In this document: in pieces, positions 1 through 11,142 of the stretch
Numbering within the stretch: the stretch's first letter is position 1
Layout of the letters: each line of letters starts with the position of its first letter
Source: Berryella wangjianweii
Lineage (GTDB): Bacteria; Actinomycetota; Coriobacteriia; Coriobacteriales; Eggerthellaceae
Direction of reading: 5' to 3'
NCBI GenBank assembly: GCA_013201155.1
Contig: CP053716.1
Location: 620,001 to 684,000 of the forward strand
Length of the DNA: 64,000 nt
Translations under genes and position numbers: made by a program
The notes under the pieces: generated by a model
The model's input: only the letters and a program-made list of their open reading frames with translations
Database searches by the model: none
What the model was told of the DNA's origin: nothing

Positions 1-84
1 GCCCGGGCACCGCCCAAGACGCGACGCGGGCATCGCAGGCCAGCGATTCCCGCCTGCGCGCCGCGCGAGTCAGACGCGGTCAGC

Positions 85-387
85 CTACTCCGGCTTCTCA
101 GACGCGTAGAGAGTGCCCTGCGCGCAAGCCTCTCCCACCGTGATGCCGGCAGGGCCGAAAGGAAGGTCGATGAACTCGCGCACCGTGCTCACCAGCTCGC
201 TGCAATCGGTGTAGTGGCCCTTCTCGTTCAGCTTCGCCACGTCCTGCACGCGCCAGTAGCTGTCGTTCACGTCAGTGAGGTAGTAGTTGGCACCATCCAG
301 ATCCAGGTACACCGCATGGTGCGCCATCAGATAGGTGGGCAGTTCCTCGGGAGATACCTCCAGGGCCTCTGCGGACTTCATTCCCAT
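85..387 (-). CDS. small protein of unknown function
   Basis: A 100-residue acidic protein starting MGMKSAEALEV. The ATG at 387 is chosen because an AAGGAG ribosome-binding site (394-399 on the plus strand) sits six bases upstream; the reading frame stays open to a GTG at 423 but that start has no such site. The sequence is soluble-looking, with no membrane segment, signal peptide or recognisable motif; it contains a Tyr/Asp-rich middle (YLDLDGANYYLTDVND). It lies downstream of the U32 gene on the same strand, with its own candidate promoter between them. I do not recognise the family. Confidence 0.7.
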   Translation of the reverse strand: MGMKSAEALEVSPEELPTYLMAHHAVYLDLDGANYYLTDVNDSYWRVQDVAKLNEKGHYTDCSELVSTVREFIDLPFGPAGITVGEACAQGTLYASEKPE

Positions 388-425
388 ACCGAACTCCTTT
401 CCGAGCAGTGGGATACGTTGCACAC

Positions 426-431
426 ATCATA
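426..431 (-). promoter_or_regulatory. candidate -10 box for the small unknown gene
   Basis: TATGAT on the minus strand, about 40 bases before the ATG at 387. No convincing -35 is seen at the right distance, so this is tentative. Confidence 0.35.
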
Positions 432-455
432 CCCCGCAACCTCGGCGTGCTCTTT

Positions 456-483
456 GAAAAATACCCGCGGCACACGCCGCCGG
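456..483 (-). terminator. candidate terminator after the U32-family gene
   Basis: A GC-rich hairpin (GCGGC-GTGT-GCCGC core with an imperfect extension) followed by TATTTTT on the minus strand, about 30 bases after the U32 gene stop. The T-tract is offset from the stem by a few bases, so efficiency is uncertain. Confidence 0.4.
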
Positions 484-514
484 CAGCACCTTCGCCCGCA
501 ACGCGCACCCAGCG

Positions 515-1942
515 CTACGACGATGCGGGAACGCGCAGAAAGTCGCCTGGCTGAAGCGGGGCCGGCGCAATGAACCGGTAGTGCTCGCTGGCACGGTTGG
601 CAACCGCCACGTGCTCCCACGCACCCTGGGCCAGCGCCTCGTCAAGACCCACGCGCCGCTCGACGAAGGGCGCGCGTCCGTCAACGGGCATCAGCAGCTG
701 CAGGTCACGCGGCTGAAGCGCGAAGGGCTCACGTCCGGGCGTCAGGGCCTCAAGCTCGTCGGTGGGAACGAAGCGGTTCTGACACCGCACGATCACCTCG
801 AAGCCGCGGCTGTCGCCGCAGGAGGATGAGGGCCGACAGCGCTCCACCGTCGCCGCATGCAGGTAGCGGCGCACGTAGCCGTCCGCATGCGCGCTCTGGC
901 GCGGGCGACCGAAGTAGAACCCGGTGCCGTAGGGCCGATGAGACACCCGTCTCAGCTCCTCGGCCGCATGCCGGGCCGAGCCGCCATCCAGGGCGCGACG
1001 ATAGGCCCCCACCACCGTGGCCACGTAGAACGCCTGCTTGTTGCGTCCCTCGATCTTCAGCGCGTCCACGCCGGCGGCGCGCAGGGCATCCAGATGCTCC
1101 ACCATGCACAGGTCCTCGGCGTTCATCACATACGTGCCGTACTCGTCGGACTCCACGGGGAAGTACTCGCCCGGGCGCTTCTCCTCCACCAGCGCATAGC
1201 CCCAACGGCACGACTGGGCGCAGGCCCCCTTGTTTCCCGAGCGGCCGGTCATGCCCGCGCTCAGCAGGCAGCGCCCCGAATAGGCCATGCACATGGCCCC
1301 GTGCACGAAGGCCTCGATCTTCAGGTCGCGCGGGGCGCGGGCGCGCAGCTCGGCGATGTCGTCCAGGCTCAGCTCGCGCGCGCATACCACGCGCGCCGCT
1401 CCCAGCTGATGCCACATGCGCGCCGCCTCGGCGTTCATCACGCTGGCCTGAGTGCTCACGTGCAGCTCCGCCCGCGGGGCATGACGCTGGATGACGGAAA
1501 GGGCACCCAGGTCGGACACGATGAAGGCGTCCACCCCCGCAGCGGCCAGCGCCTCGACGTAGGCGGGAAGGGCCCGGATGTCGCGGTCGTGCATGAGGAT
1601 GTTCAGCGTGGCATGCACCTTCACGCCTGCGGCATGCGCGTAGGCCACCGCGTCGGGAAGCTGGTCCAACGGGAAGTTGCTCGCCCGCGCGCGCATGCCG
1701 AAGCGGTCAGCCGCCAGGAACACCGCGTCGGCACCGAAGCGCACGGCGGCCTCCAGCTGCGACCGCCCGCCGGCAGGAGCCAGCAGCTCGGGCACGGGAC
1801 ACGAACTCCCATCACCCCGCACGGCGCCGCGCTCCGCAGCGTCAGGGACGATGCGCCGATCCTCGCCGTTGTCGAACCCGGCGGGCCGCGACGGGCACGC
1901 GCTTGACGGTGCGCAGGTCAGATTGCGCGAGCGACAGCTCAT
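515..1942 (-). CDS. U32 family peptidase / tRNA hydroxylation protein
   Basis: 475 residues. The U32 signature is visible at about residues 210-228 (EAFVHGAMCMAYSGRCLLS), and cysteines near 218, 225, 241 and 245 match the four-Cys set seen in this family. Members include TrhP and RlhA, which use prephenate-dependent chemistry to hydroxylate RNA; older annotations call them collagenase-like proteases. The N-terminal half is a TIM-barrel type fold (ELLAPAGG onward). The chosen ATG lies five bases after the cysS stop, suggesting coupled translation; the first 45 or so residues are not family-like, so an internal GTG just before DGSSCPVPELL is a possible alternative start. Last gene of the clpC-ispD-ispF-cysS run. 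Which RNA it modifies cannot be told from sequence alone. Confidence 0.85.
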   Translation of the reverse strand: MSCRSRNLTCAPSSACPSRPAGFDNGEDRRIVPDAAERGAVRGDGSSCPVPELLAPAGGRSQLEAAVRFGADAVFLAADRFGMRARASNFPLDQLPDAVAYAHAAGVKVHATLNILMHDRDIRALPAYVEALAAAGVDAFIVSDLGALSVIQRHAPRAELHVSTQASVMNAEAARMWHQLGAARVVCARELSLDDIAELRARAPRDLKIEAFVHGAMCMAYSGRCLLSAGMTGRSGNKGACAQSCRWGYALVEEKRPGEYFPVESDEYGTYVMNAEDLCMVEHLDALRAAGVDALKIEGRNKQAFYVATVVGAYRRALDGGSARHAAEELRRVSHRPYGTGFYFGRPRQSAHADGYVRRYLHAATVERCRPSSSCGDSRGFEVIVRCQNRFVPTDELEALTPGREPFALQPRDLQLLMPVDGRAPFVERRVGLDEALAQGAWEHVAVANRASEHYRFIAPAPLQPGDFLRVPASS

Positions 1943-1947
1943 GGCGC

Positions 1948-3453
1948 CTACGAGCGCTTGACGCGCGCGCCCTGGGGCGTGTCCTCGATCGCCAGGCCCA
2001 GCGCTCCCATGCGGTCGCGCACCGCATCGGCCACCGCCCAGTTCTTCTGAGCGCGGGCCTCGGCGCGAGCGGCCAGCAGAGCCTCGGCGGCCTGGGCGGG
2101 GTCATCGCCCGCGTAGCCGGTCAGCTCGACGGCAAGACCCACCAGCTCGGCGGGAAGGGCGTCGTCGGAGGCGGCGTCGTCAAGGGCCAGCGCGGCTTCG
2201 AGGTCGATGCCCAGCACGCCCATCACCTCAACCAGCAGATCCAGCAGCTCGCCCGCGCGCGCCACGTCGCCAAACGACAGCATGACGCCGTCCACCAGGC
2301 TGTTCAGCTGCGCACAGTAGTCGAACACCACGCTCAGGCCGCGACTTGTGTTGAAGTCGTCGTCCATCGCCTGCAGAAACTCGTACCTGAACAGACGCGT
2401 GACCTCGGCAACCTGCTCCTTCGACAGCACGTCCTCGGCACCCAGACCGTTGCCGATCGCCCACTTCACGTTGCGCGCGGCGTTCTTGATGCGCGCGAAG
2501 GCCACGCCGGCCTCGGCCAGGCGCTCCTCCGAGAAGTCCAGCGAGCTCCGGTAATGCGTCTGCAGCATCAGGAAGCGCAGCGTCCACGGGTCCACGGTGC
2601 GCAGCACGTCGCGCAGCAGGCGGAAGTTTCCCAGCGACTTGCTCATCTTCTCGGCGTTCACCTGCAGCATGCCCGCGTGCATCCAGTAGTTGGCGAAGCC
2701 CTTCGAGCTGGTGGCCAGCGCCTGAGCGCGCTCGTTCTCGTGATGCGGGAAGATCAGGTCGCAGCCGCCCCCGTGAATGTCGAAGGGAAAGCCCAGGTAC
2801 TTCTTCGACATCACCGTGCACTCAAGATGCCACCCCGGGCGTCCCGGCCCCCAGGGCGAATCCCACGACGGCTCCCCCGGCTTGGCGGCCTTCCATACGG
2901 CGAAGTCGGCGGGGTCGCGCTTGCGATCGGCGATGCCCTCGGTACGCAGGGCGCGGTGACCCGACTCGGCGTCATCGACGCTGCGGCCCGACAGCCCTCC
3001 GTAGGCGGGCAGCGTGCGCACGCTGAAGTACACGTCGCCGGCCACCTCGTAGGCGTAGCCCTCAGCGACCATCTCGCGCACCAGGTCGATCATCTCGGGC
3101 ACCTCGTTGGTGGCCTTCGGGCGGATGGTGGGGTCCTTCACGTTCACGGCCCGCATGTCCTCGATGAACGCCTTCGTGTACTCGGCGGCCACCTCGTCGG
3201 CGCTGCGGCCCTCCTCATTGGCGCGCGCGATGATCTTGTCATCGATGTCGGTGACGTTCGACACGTAGATCACGTCGAACCCGCGCCACTCAAGGTAGCG
3301 GCGCACCATGTCGAACGACATGAAGGTGCGGGCGTTGCCGATGTGCACGTAGTTGTACACCGTGGGGCCGCACACGTACATCTTCACGCGCCCGAACTCG
3401 CTCATCTGGAAGTCGCGCTTCTCGCGCGCCTGGCTGTCGTAGATCTTGATCAT
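1948..3453 (-). CDS. cysS: cysteine--tRNA ligase
   Basis: 501 residues, the usual length for class I CysRS. It charges tRNA-Cys with cysteine. The HIGH-type motif is VHIGNAR near residue 36, and the KMSKS loop EKMSKSLGN is present. Zinc ligands are visible as the Cys in VCGPTVYN and the LECT / HGGGCDLIFPHHENE segment. It follows ispF by about 95 bases on the same strand. The order clpC-ispD-ispF-cysS resembles the arrangement known in Bacillus-type genomes. Confidence 0.97.
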   Translation of the reverse strand: MIKIYDSQAREKRDFQMSEFGRVKMYVCGPTVYNYVHIGNARTFMSFDMVRRYLEWRGFDVIYVSNVTDIDDKIIARANEEGRSADEVAAEYTKAFIEDMRAVNVKDPTIRPKATNEVPEMIDLVREMVAEGYAYEVAGDVYFSVRTLPAYGGLSGRSVDDAESGHRALRTEGIADRKRDPADFAVWKAAKPGEPSWDSPWGPGRPGWHLECTVMSKKYLGFPFDIHGGGCDLIFPHHENERAQALATSSKGFANYWMHAGMLQVNAEKMSKSLGNFRLLRDVLRTVDPWTLRFLMLQTHYRSSLDFSEERLAEAGVAFARIKNAARNVKWAIGNGLGAEDVLSKEQVAEVTRLFRYEFLQAMDDDFNTSRGLSVVFDYCAQLNSLVDGVMLSFGDVARAGELLDLLVEVMGVLGIDLEAALALDDAASDDALPAELVGLAVELTGYAGDDPAQAAEALLAARAEARAQKNWAVADAVRDRMGALGLAIEDTPQGARVKRS

Positions 3454-3547
3454 GCTGACCTCGGCATCTCTCGCAAACGCCCTGCGCGCGAAGCGCGACG
3501 CGGGCGAAGGTGTTTTGGCAGTCTAGCACAGGGCTCGGGAAACGACC

Positions 3548-4042
3548 CTACCCCTCGCGGCACAGCAGGGCCACGGCCGTGGCCGAGATGCCCTCCTCAC
3601 GGCCCTCGAAGCCCAATCGCTCGGTGGTGGTGGCCTTCACGCCCACGCTCTCCACCGGAATGCACAGAGCGCGGGCGATGTTCTCGCGCATGGCCTGACG
3701 ATGCGGCGCCATCTTGGGACGCTGGGCCGCGATCACGGCGTCGATGTCCAGAATCCGGAACCCCTGCGCGCGCACGTGCGCCCCCACCTCCGACAGCAGC
3801 CGCACCGAGTCGGCGTCGCGATAGGCGGGATCGCTGTCGGGGAACAGGCTGCCGATGTCGCCGCCGCGCACGGCGCCGAGAAGCGCGTCGCTGACGGCGT
3901 GGCACAGCACGTCGGCATCCGAATGGCCCAGCAGGCCCTTCTCATGCGGAATCTGCACGCCGCCGATCACCAGGCGTCGCCCCTCCACCAGGGCGTGCAC
4001 GTCCATGCCCTGGCCGATGCGCAGGCCGGAAACGTCACTCAT
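3548..4042 (-). CDS. ispF: 2-C-methyl-D-erythritol 2,4-cyclodiphosphate synthase
   Basis: 164 residues, full length. It cyclises CDP-methylerythritol 2-phosphate to MEcPP with release of CMP in the MEP isoprenoid pathway. The metal-binding DVH (GQGMDVH) near residue 15 and the HSDADVLCHAVSDALLGA block are canonical, as is the ATTTERLGFEGREEG C-terminus. Its start overlaps the end of ispD by eight bases, so the two are translationally coupled and supply consecutive parts of the pathway. Confidence 0.97.
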   Translation of the reverse strand: MSDVSGLRIGQGMDVHALVEGRRLVIGGVQIPHEKGLLGHSDADVLCHAVSDALLGAVRGGDIGSLFPDSDPAYRDADSVRLLSEVGAHVRAQGFRILDIDAVIAAQRPKMAPHRQAMRENIARALCIPVESVGVKATTTERLGFEGREEGISATAVALLCREG

Positions 4043-4868
4043 GGTCGCGCTCGCCTCCGAACATGCGCGTCACCGCAGCGCTGAGCAGCCCGTAGTCCTC
4101 GGGCACCGTCAGCTTGATGTTGTCGCGCGACCCCTCCACCACCAGCACCGTGCCGCCCAGACGCTCGATCAGCGACGAGTCGTCGGTGCCCACGAAGCCG
4201 TCCTGCAAGGCCGAGGCGTGGGCGCGGCGGTAGATGCCGGCGCGAAACACCTGCGGGGTCTGGGCGTTCCAGAACACGCTGCGGTCGGGCGTGCCCATCA
4301 CCGTGCCGTTCTCCACGATCTTCAGGGTGTCCACCGCCGGATGCGCCACCACGGCGCCGTCGCAGTCGATGTTGCCCTTCACCGTGGCGATCACGTGCTC
4401 GATCAGCTCGGGGGTGGCAAGGGGGCGCGCGCCGTCGTGCAGCACCACGTACTCGAAGTCGTCGGGAACGTACTCAAGGCCCGAGAACGCGCTTTCCTGG
4501 CGCGTGGACCCCGCAGGCGCGATCACCACGGGCGTGACGAAGGGAAACGGGTCCACGGCGCGCTTCAGGTACTCGTCGGCGCGCTCCTCGGGACACACAA
4601 GCACGATCAGGCCCACGTCGCCTACGGCATCGAAGCTTTCGGCCGACCAGGTGAGCACCGGCTTGCCCGCGATCTGCACCAGCTGCTTGCCGCCTGCCTG
4701 GCCGAAGCGCTCGCCGGTGCCGCCCGCCAGGATCACCGCGGCGGTGCGGGGATTCCTGTCCAGCCTGCCCTCAAGACCCATCAGGGAGGACTCCTCCACG
4801 ACGCCCCTCTGGCCCGGGGGCGTCAACACGGGCACATCAATGCCGCTCAGCGTAACGGTGTCTAGCAT
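4035..4868 (-). CDS. ispD: 2-C-methyl-D-erythritol 4-phosphate cytidylyltransferase
   Basis: 277 residues, longer than the usual ~230 because of an N-terminal extension of about 40 residues before the catalytic AAVILAGGTGERFG loop. The extension appears real: the ATG at 4868 has a GGAG site at good spacing. Other family marks are KQLVQIAGKPVLTWS, LHDGARPL and TDDSSLIE. It transfers CMP to MEP. It lies about 60 bases downstream of clpC and overlaps ispF. The role of the N-terminal extension is unknown. Confidence 0.95.
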   Translation of the reverse strand: MLDTVTLSGIDVPVLTPPGQRGVVEESSLMGLEGRLDRNPRTAAVILAGGTGERFGQAGGKQLVQIAGKPVLTWSAESFDAVGDVGLIVLVCPEERADEYLKRAVDPFPFVTPVVIAPAGSTRQESAFSGLEYVPDDFEYVVLHDGARPLATPELIEHVIATVKGNIDCDGAVVAHPAVDTLKIVENGTVMGTPDRSVFWNAQTPQVFRAGIYRRAHASALQDGFVGTDDSSLIERLGGTVLVVEGSRDNIKLTVPEDYGLLSAAVTRMFGGERDHE

Positions 4869-4931
4869 GACGCTCCTTCGGTCGAAAGAAACGGCCGCCC
4901 TCGCGATCGAGGGCGGCCGATGCTCGGCTTC

Positions 4932-7502
<2,571 letters not shown>

Positions 7503-7531
7503 CCTGCCTTTCCGTCGCTAAGGTTTGACTC

Positions 7532-7561
7532 ATCCTAGCACTCATCGAATTCGAGTGCCAA
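7532..7561 (-). promoter_or_regulatory. clpC promoter
   Basis: On the minus strand: -35 TTGGCA (7556-7561), 18-base spacer, -10 TAGGAT (7532-7537). The predicted start is about 23 bases before the clpC ATG. The CIRCE operator occupies the -35 and spacer, which fits repression by HrcA. Confidence 0.65.
7535..7561 (-). promoter_or_regulatory. CIRCE element (HrcA operator)
   Basis: 27-bp dyad read on the minus strand as TTGGCACTC, nine bases, GAGTGCTAG. The consensus is TTAGCACTC-N9-GAGTGCTAA; each arm matches closely and the spacing is exact. It sits on the clpC promoter. HrcA is the known repressor of CIRCE in heat-shock control. Confidence 0.9.
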
Positions 7562-7696
7562 ACCTGCACGACACCGCCCCGATACCGACACCTTTACGAT
7601 ACTTGGGCAACCATCCGCACCTGTCACACGAGGTCGGGGAGCAGCCGCGAAACGTCAAGCCGAGCCTCGGCCCCTCCCCGCGCTTCCGAAAACGCG

Positions 7697-9754
7697 CTAG
7701 TACAGCTTGGCCCCTGCGGGAATGCGGTCGCTCACCATCAGCAGGTTCAGGCGCTCCTCAAGCTCGCCGCCCTCACCCGGCTCCTGATGGATGGCCGAAA
7801 GCAGCATCCCGCACGAGCTGATGCCCATCATCTTGCGCGGAGGCAGGTTGGTGATCGCGATCAGCGTGCGGCCCACCAGCTCCTCGGGCTCGTAGTACGC
7901 GTGGATTCCCGACAGGATCACGCGATCGGCGTCCGTGCCGTCATCCAGCGTGAACTGCAGCAGCTTCTTCGACTTCGGAACGGCCACGCACTCCTTCACC
8001 TTCACGGCGCGGAAGTCCGACGCGCTGAAGGTGTCGAAGTCCACCTCGTCCTGGAACAGCGGCTCGATTGCCACCTTCGAGAAGTCGATGGGCGCGCATG
8101 CCGCAGCAGGGTCGCCGGCGACGCGATCGCACGCAGAGGCCGTCGTCGTCGCGGCAGTCGCGGCAGCCGCAGCGGTGCGCGCGGACGCCGACGCGGCGGC
8201 GGCGCCCGAGGCACTCCGCTCGCCCGCGGCGGGCGCCTCGTTGCGCATATGGGGGAACAGCAGCACGTCGCGAATCGACTCGGCATCGGTCAGCAGCATC
8301 ACCAGGCGATCGATGCCGATCCCGACACCGCCCGCGGGAGGCATGCCGTACTCCAGGGCGCGAATGTAGTCCGCGTCGTAGCCCATGGCCTCATCGTCGC
8401 CCAGGTCCTTCGCCTCCACCTGCGCACGGAAGCGCTCGGCCTGGTCGATGGGGTCGTTCAGCTCGTTGAAGGCATTGGCGTACTCGTGCCCGCAGATGAA
8501 CAGCTCGAAGCGCTGCGTCAGCTCGGGCTCACCCGGCTTCTTCTTGGCCAGCGGCGACACCTCAAGCGGGTGCTCGCACACGAAGGTGGGCTGCACCAGG
8601 GTGTGCTCCACGCAGGCCTCGAACAGCTCGGCGATGATCTTGCCCGCACCCCAGGCATCCTCGATCTGACCCACGCCGTTGGCGCGTGCGATGCGCTCCA
8701 GCTCGGCGCGTTCCATGTGAATGCTGACCGGCTCGTCGATCTGCTCGTTGATCAGGTCGATCATCGTGGCGTCGCGCCACTCGCCGCCCAGGTCGATCCG
8801 GTGCCCCTGGTACTGGATCTGCAGCGTGCCGCAGGCCGCGAGCGCCGCAGCCTGCACGAAGCCCTTGGTCAGGCTCTTCATTCCCTCAAGGTCCGAGAAC
8901 GCCTGATAGGCCTCCATGGTGGTGAACTCGGGGTTGTGATAGGGGTCCATGCCCTCGTTGCGGAACTGACGGCCGATCTCGAACACGCGCTCGAAACCGC
9001 CCACCAGCAGGCGCTTCAGATGCAGCTCGGTAGCAATGCGCAGGTAGAACTCGCGATCGAGGGCATTGTGGTGCGTCTCGAACGGACGCGCGTTGGCGCC
9101 GCCCGGAATGGCGTGCAGAATCGGCGTCTCCACCTCGTAGAAGCCGTTGTCCTCCATGAAGCGGCGAATGGCCGAGATCACCTTGAAGCGCTTCTCGAAG
9201 GTGTCGCGCACCTCGGTGTTCACCACCAGGTCAACGTAGCGCTGACGATAGCGCACCTCTTTGTTGGACAGGCCGTGGAACTTCTCGGGCAGCGGGCGAA
9301 TCGCCTTGCTCAACAGCTCGAACGCCTCGACGGCCACCGACAGCTGGCCGCGTCGCGTGCGCATCACGCATCCGTGCGCGCCGATCCAATCGCCCAGGTC
9401 CAGGTCCTTCAGCTGGTCGTAGGCATCCTCGCCCAAGGCGTTCACGCGACAGAACAGCTGGATGTCGCCCGTGGTGTCGCGCAGGGTGAGGAAGGTGATC
9501 TTGCCCTGCACGCGCTTGGCCAGCACGCGCCCCGCCACGCTGACGGCCACCTCGGTGGACTCGCCGTCGGCCAGGCCGGCGTGATCGGCCTCGATCTGAG
9601 CCGCGTGGGCCGTGTAGTCGAAGGCGTTGCCGTACGGGTTCCCGCCCGCGGCGATGATCGCAGCGCGTTTGGCCCTGCGCACCTCGATGGGATCGTCCTC
9701 GATCACGGGGGCGGCGGCCTCGGCGGTGGTCGGGTGCAGTTCGTTCTCGCTCAT
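7697..9754 (-). CDS. lysS: lysine--tRNA ligase fused to a C-terminal tRNA-binding domain
   Basis: 685 residues from the ATG at 9754 (AGGAC site seven bases upstream); the frame is open further upstream but only as an overlap with greA. Residues about 1-510 are a class II LysRS: OB-fold (VAGRVLAKRVQGKITFLTLRD), motif 2 FRNEGMD, motif 3 GVGIGIDRLVML. A low-complexity Ala/Thr-rich linker follows (about 515-550). The last ~130 residues form an EMAPII/Trbp111-like OB domain (DFRAVKVKECVAVPKSKKLLQFTLDDG, then LVGRTLIAITNLPPRKMMGISSCGMLL), the type normally found at the C-terminus of MetRS. The appended domain probably raises tRNA affinity. It is downstream of greA, after a terminator, so it may have its own weak promoter. 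Confidence 0.95.
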   Translation of the reverse strand: MSENELHPTTAEAAAPVIEDDPIEVRRAKRAAIIAAGGNPYGNAFDYTAHAAQIEADHAGLADGESTEVAVSVAGRVLAKRVQGKITFLTLRDTTGDIQLFCRVNALGEDAYDQLKDLDLGDWIGAHGCVMRTRRGQLSVAVEAFELLSKAIRPLPEKFHGLSNKEVRYRQRYVDLVVNTEVRDTFEKRFKVISAIRRFMEDNGFYEVETPILHAIPGGANARPFETHHNALDREFYLRIATELHLKRLLVGGFERVFEIGRQFRNEGMDPYHNPEFTTMEAYQAFSDLEGMKSLTKGFVQAAALAACGTLQIQYQGHRIDLGGEWRDATMIDLINEQIDEPVSIHMERAELERIARANGVGQIEDAWGAGKIIAELFEACVEHTLVQPTFVCEHPLEVSPLAKKKPGEPELTQRFELFICGHEYANAFNELNDPIDQAERFRAQVEAKDLGDDEAMGYDADYIRALEYGMPPAGGVGIGIDRLVMLLTDAESIRDVLLFPHMRNEAPAAGERSASGAAAASASARTAAAAATAATTTASACDRVAGDPAAACAPIDFSKVAIEPLFQDEVDFDTFSASDFRAVKVKECVAVPKSKKLLQFTLDDGTDADRVILSGIHAYYEPEELVGRTLIAITNLPPRKMMGISSCGMLLSAIHQEPGEGGELEERLNLLMVSDRIPAGAKLY

Positions 9755-9785
9755 CGATTGGTCCTTCGGTCGGGTCGTCTCACGG

Positions 9786-9821
9786 AAAAAGCGGCGACGC
9801 ATCACCAGGATGCGCCGCCGC
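9786..9821 (-). terminator. Rho-independent terminator after greA
   Basis: On the minus strand, stem GCGGCG(G)CGCATC with loop CTGGT and return arm GATGCG(T)CGCCGC, followed directly by TTTTT. It lies between the greA stop and the lysS start. Confidence 0.85.
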
Positions 9822-9864
9822 AGTGCGGGCGGTATGACGGGGCGCACGCGCCCCGCGACGGCGC

Positions 9865-10335
9865 CTAGTGCTCGATCTTCACTACGGTCATGCTGACCTC
9901 GCGGCCGGTGGGGCCGGTGGCGCTCACCTTGTCGCCCTTCTTGTGGCCGATCAGCGCGGCGCCCACAGGCGATTCGTTGGAGATGCGCCCCTCGGCCACG
10001 GAGGCCTCGGCCGCTCCCACGATGGTGAACACGCGCTCGCGCCCGTCCATGTCCACCGTCACCACGCTGCCGATGCTCACCTTGTTCGAGCGCTTCGGCA
10101 CGTCCACCACGGTGGCCTCCGACAGGATGTGGTTGATCTCGTTGATGCGCGCGGCAACCATGCCCTGCTCGTTCTTGGCGTCGTCGTACTCCGAGTTCTC
10201 GGAGATGTCGCCGAACTCGCGAGCCACCTTGATGCGCTCGCCGATCTCGGCCATCTTCTCGTTCTCCAGATAGCGCAGCTCCTCTTCGAGCTTCACGCGT
10301 CCCTCGGGGGTGAGGATGAGGTTGTCGGTAGACAT
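9865..10335 (-). CDS. greA: transcription elongation factor GreA
   Basis: 156 residues, typical length. It rescues backtracked RNA polymerase by stimulating transcript cleavage. The N-terminal coiled coil carries the acidic tip GDISENSEYDDAKNEQ (about residues 42-57), which supplies the catalytic Asp/Glu. The C-terminal FKBP-like domain ends SPVGAALIGHKKGD...EVSMTVVKIEH. A strong terminator follows it. Confidence 0.97.
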   Translation of the reverse strand: MSTDNLILTPEGRVKLEEELRYLENEKMAEIGERIKVAREFGDISENSEYDDAKNEQGMVAARINEINHILSEATVVDVPKRSNKVSIGSVVTVDMDGRERVFTIVGAAEASVAEGRISNESPVGAALIGHKKGDKVSATGPTGREVSMTVVKIEH

Positions 10336-10359
10336 GAGTACCTGCTTTCAATGAGCGCG

Positions 10360-10380
10360 TGCCCCGGGAAGCCCGGGGCA
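10360..10380. other. GC-rich perfect hairpin between tatA and greA
   Basis: TGCCCCGGG, three-base loop, CCCGGGGCA. No T-tract on either strand. It sits 25 bases upstream of greA and may terminate tatA transcripts or act in the greA leader. Confidence 0.4.
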
Positions 10381-10432
10381 TCGCATGTTCGTTCGTGACC
10401 GTGCGGGAGCGCAACCGCGCTCCGAAGTCGCG

Positions 10433-10708
10433 TTAGTTGTCGGAGCGCTTGACGGTGCGGACCGTCTTCTTGACCTTCTTGGGCGCAGCCTGCTCGTCCG
10501 CCGGCGCGGCGTCCTCCTCGGCGTCAGGAAGCTCTTCCTCGATCTTCTCGCTGACCTCCTCCTGCACCTCCTTCATGCCGGCGCGCAGGCCCTTCACCGA
10601 TTTGCCCAGCGCGCTGCCGAGCTTGGGAAGGTTCTTGGGGCCGAAGATGAGCAGCACCACGGCAAGGATGATGAGCAGCTCGGGGATGCCCAAACCGAAA
10701 AGCTTCAT
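10433..10708 (-). CDS. tatA: twin-arginine translocase subunit TatA/TatE
   Basis: 91 residues from the ATG at 10708 with a GGAGG site five bases upstream. One N-terminal membrane helix (ELLIILAVVLLIF) is followed by the FGPKNLPKLGSALGKSVKGLRAG amphipathic helix and an acidic, then Lys-rich tail. It forms the Tat channel that exports folded proteins such as the Tat lipoprotein encoded at 45123-46700. TatC is not in the window. Confidence 0.93.
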   Translation of the reverse strand: MKLFGLGIPELLIILAVVLLIFGPKNLPKLGSALGKSVKGLRAGMKEVQEEVSEKIEEELPDAEEDAAPADEQAAPKKVKKTVRTVKRSDN

Positions 10709-10757
10709 TGCGCCTCCTACGTGACGTGCCCGGCAACGAAGCGCGGGCCCGGTAAAG

Positions 10758-10783
10758 AAAAAGGGATGCTGCGTGAACATCCC
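10758..10783 (-). terminator. terminator after tRNA-Pro
   Basis: On the minus strand GGGATG, nine-base loop, CATCCC, then TTTTT, a few bases after the 3' end of the tRNA. Confidence 0.75.
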
Positions 10784-10794
10784 TCCAGCAATCA

Positions 10795-10871
10795 TGGTCG
10801 GGTTGACAGGATTTGAACCTGCGACCTCTGCGTCCCGAACGCAGCGCTCTACCAAGCTGAGCCACAACCCG
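10795..10871 (-). tRNA. tRNA-Pro (anticodon CGG)
   Basis: 77 nt including an encoded CCA. The acceptor stem CGGGTTG pairs with CAACCCG, the discriminator is A, the anticodon stem is CTGCG/CGCAG around loop TTCGGGA, and the T-arm reads GTTCAAAT. Promoter and terminator flank it. Confidence 0.95.
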
Positions 10872-10894
10872 CTTGCCGCATAGCAGCGGTGGAA

Positions 10895-10923
10895 AGCATA
10901 GCACATCGCTCCTAGGGCTGAAA
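10895..10923 (-). promoter_or_regulatory. promoter of tRNA-Pro
   Basis: -35 TTTCAG (10918-10923), 17-base spacer, -10 TATGCT (10895-10900) preceded by TG, an extended -10. The predicted start lies about 16 bases before the tRNA. Confidence 0.6.
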
Positions 10924-11142
10924 GGGTTGTTTTGTGAACGACCGCGGGTCACGGTACGGCAGGACCGCTATCCCGCATTTCCTGGCATTTTAAGACGCCA
11001 ATATATTAATCGTATTAATAATTTAGAGCAGCGGAAGCGGCATCGGCAACGGGTGGTCAGACGCCGCATCGGCACGAGGGAGCGTCCGTGGGAAGCCCGC
11101 GGAAAGCGCACAGAAGGAACAGTCGGGATGCGTGCGGGGCCG

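Noticed and set aside
1903..3894. Long plus-strand frames opposite cysS-ispF, clpC and lysS
   Set aside because: Mirror frames of real genes, with shadow-like composition (His, Arg, Gln, Val) and no ribosome-binding site.
9755..10414. An extended LysRS of 905 residues starting upstream of greA
   Set aside because: The upstream part lies wholly inside the greA region in another frame, and the ATG at 9754 has a proper ribosome-binding site.
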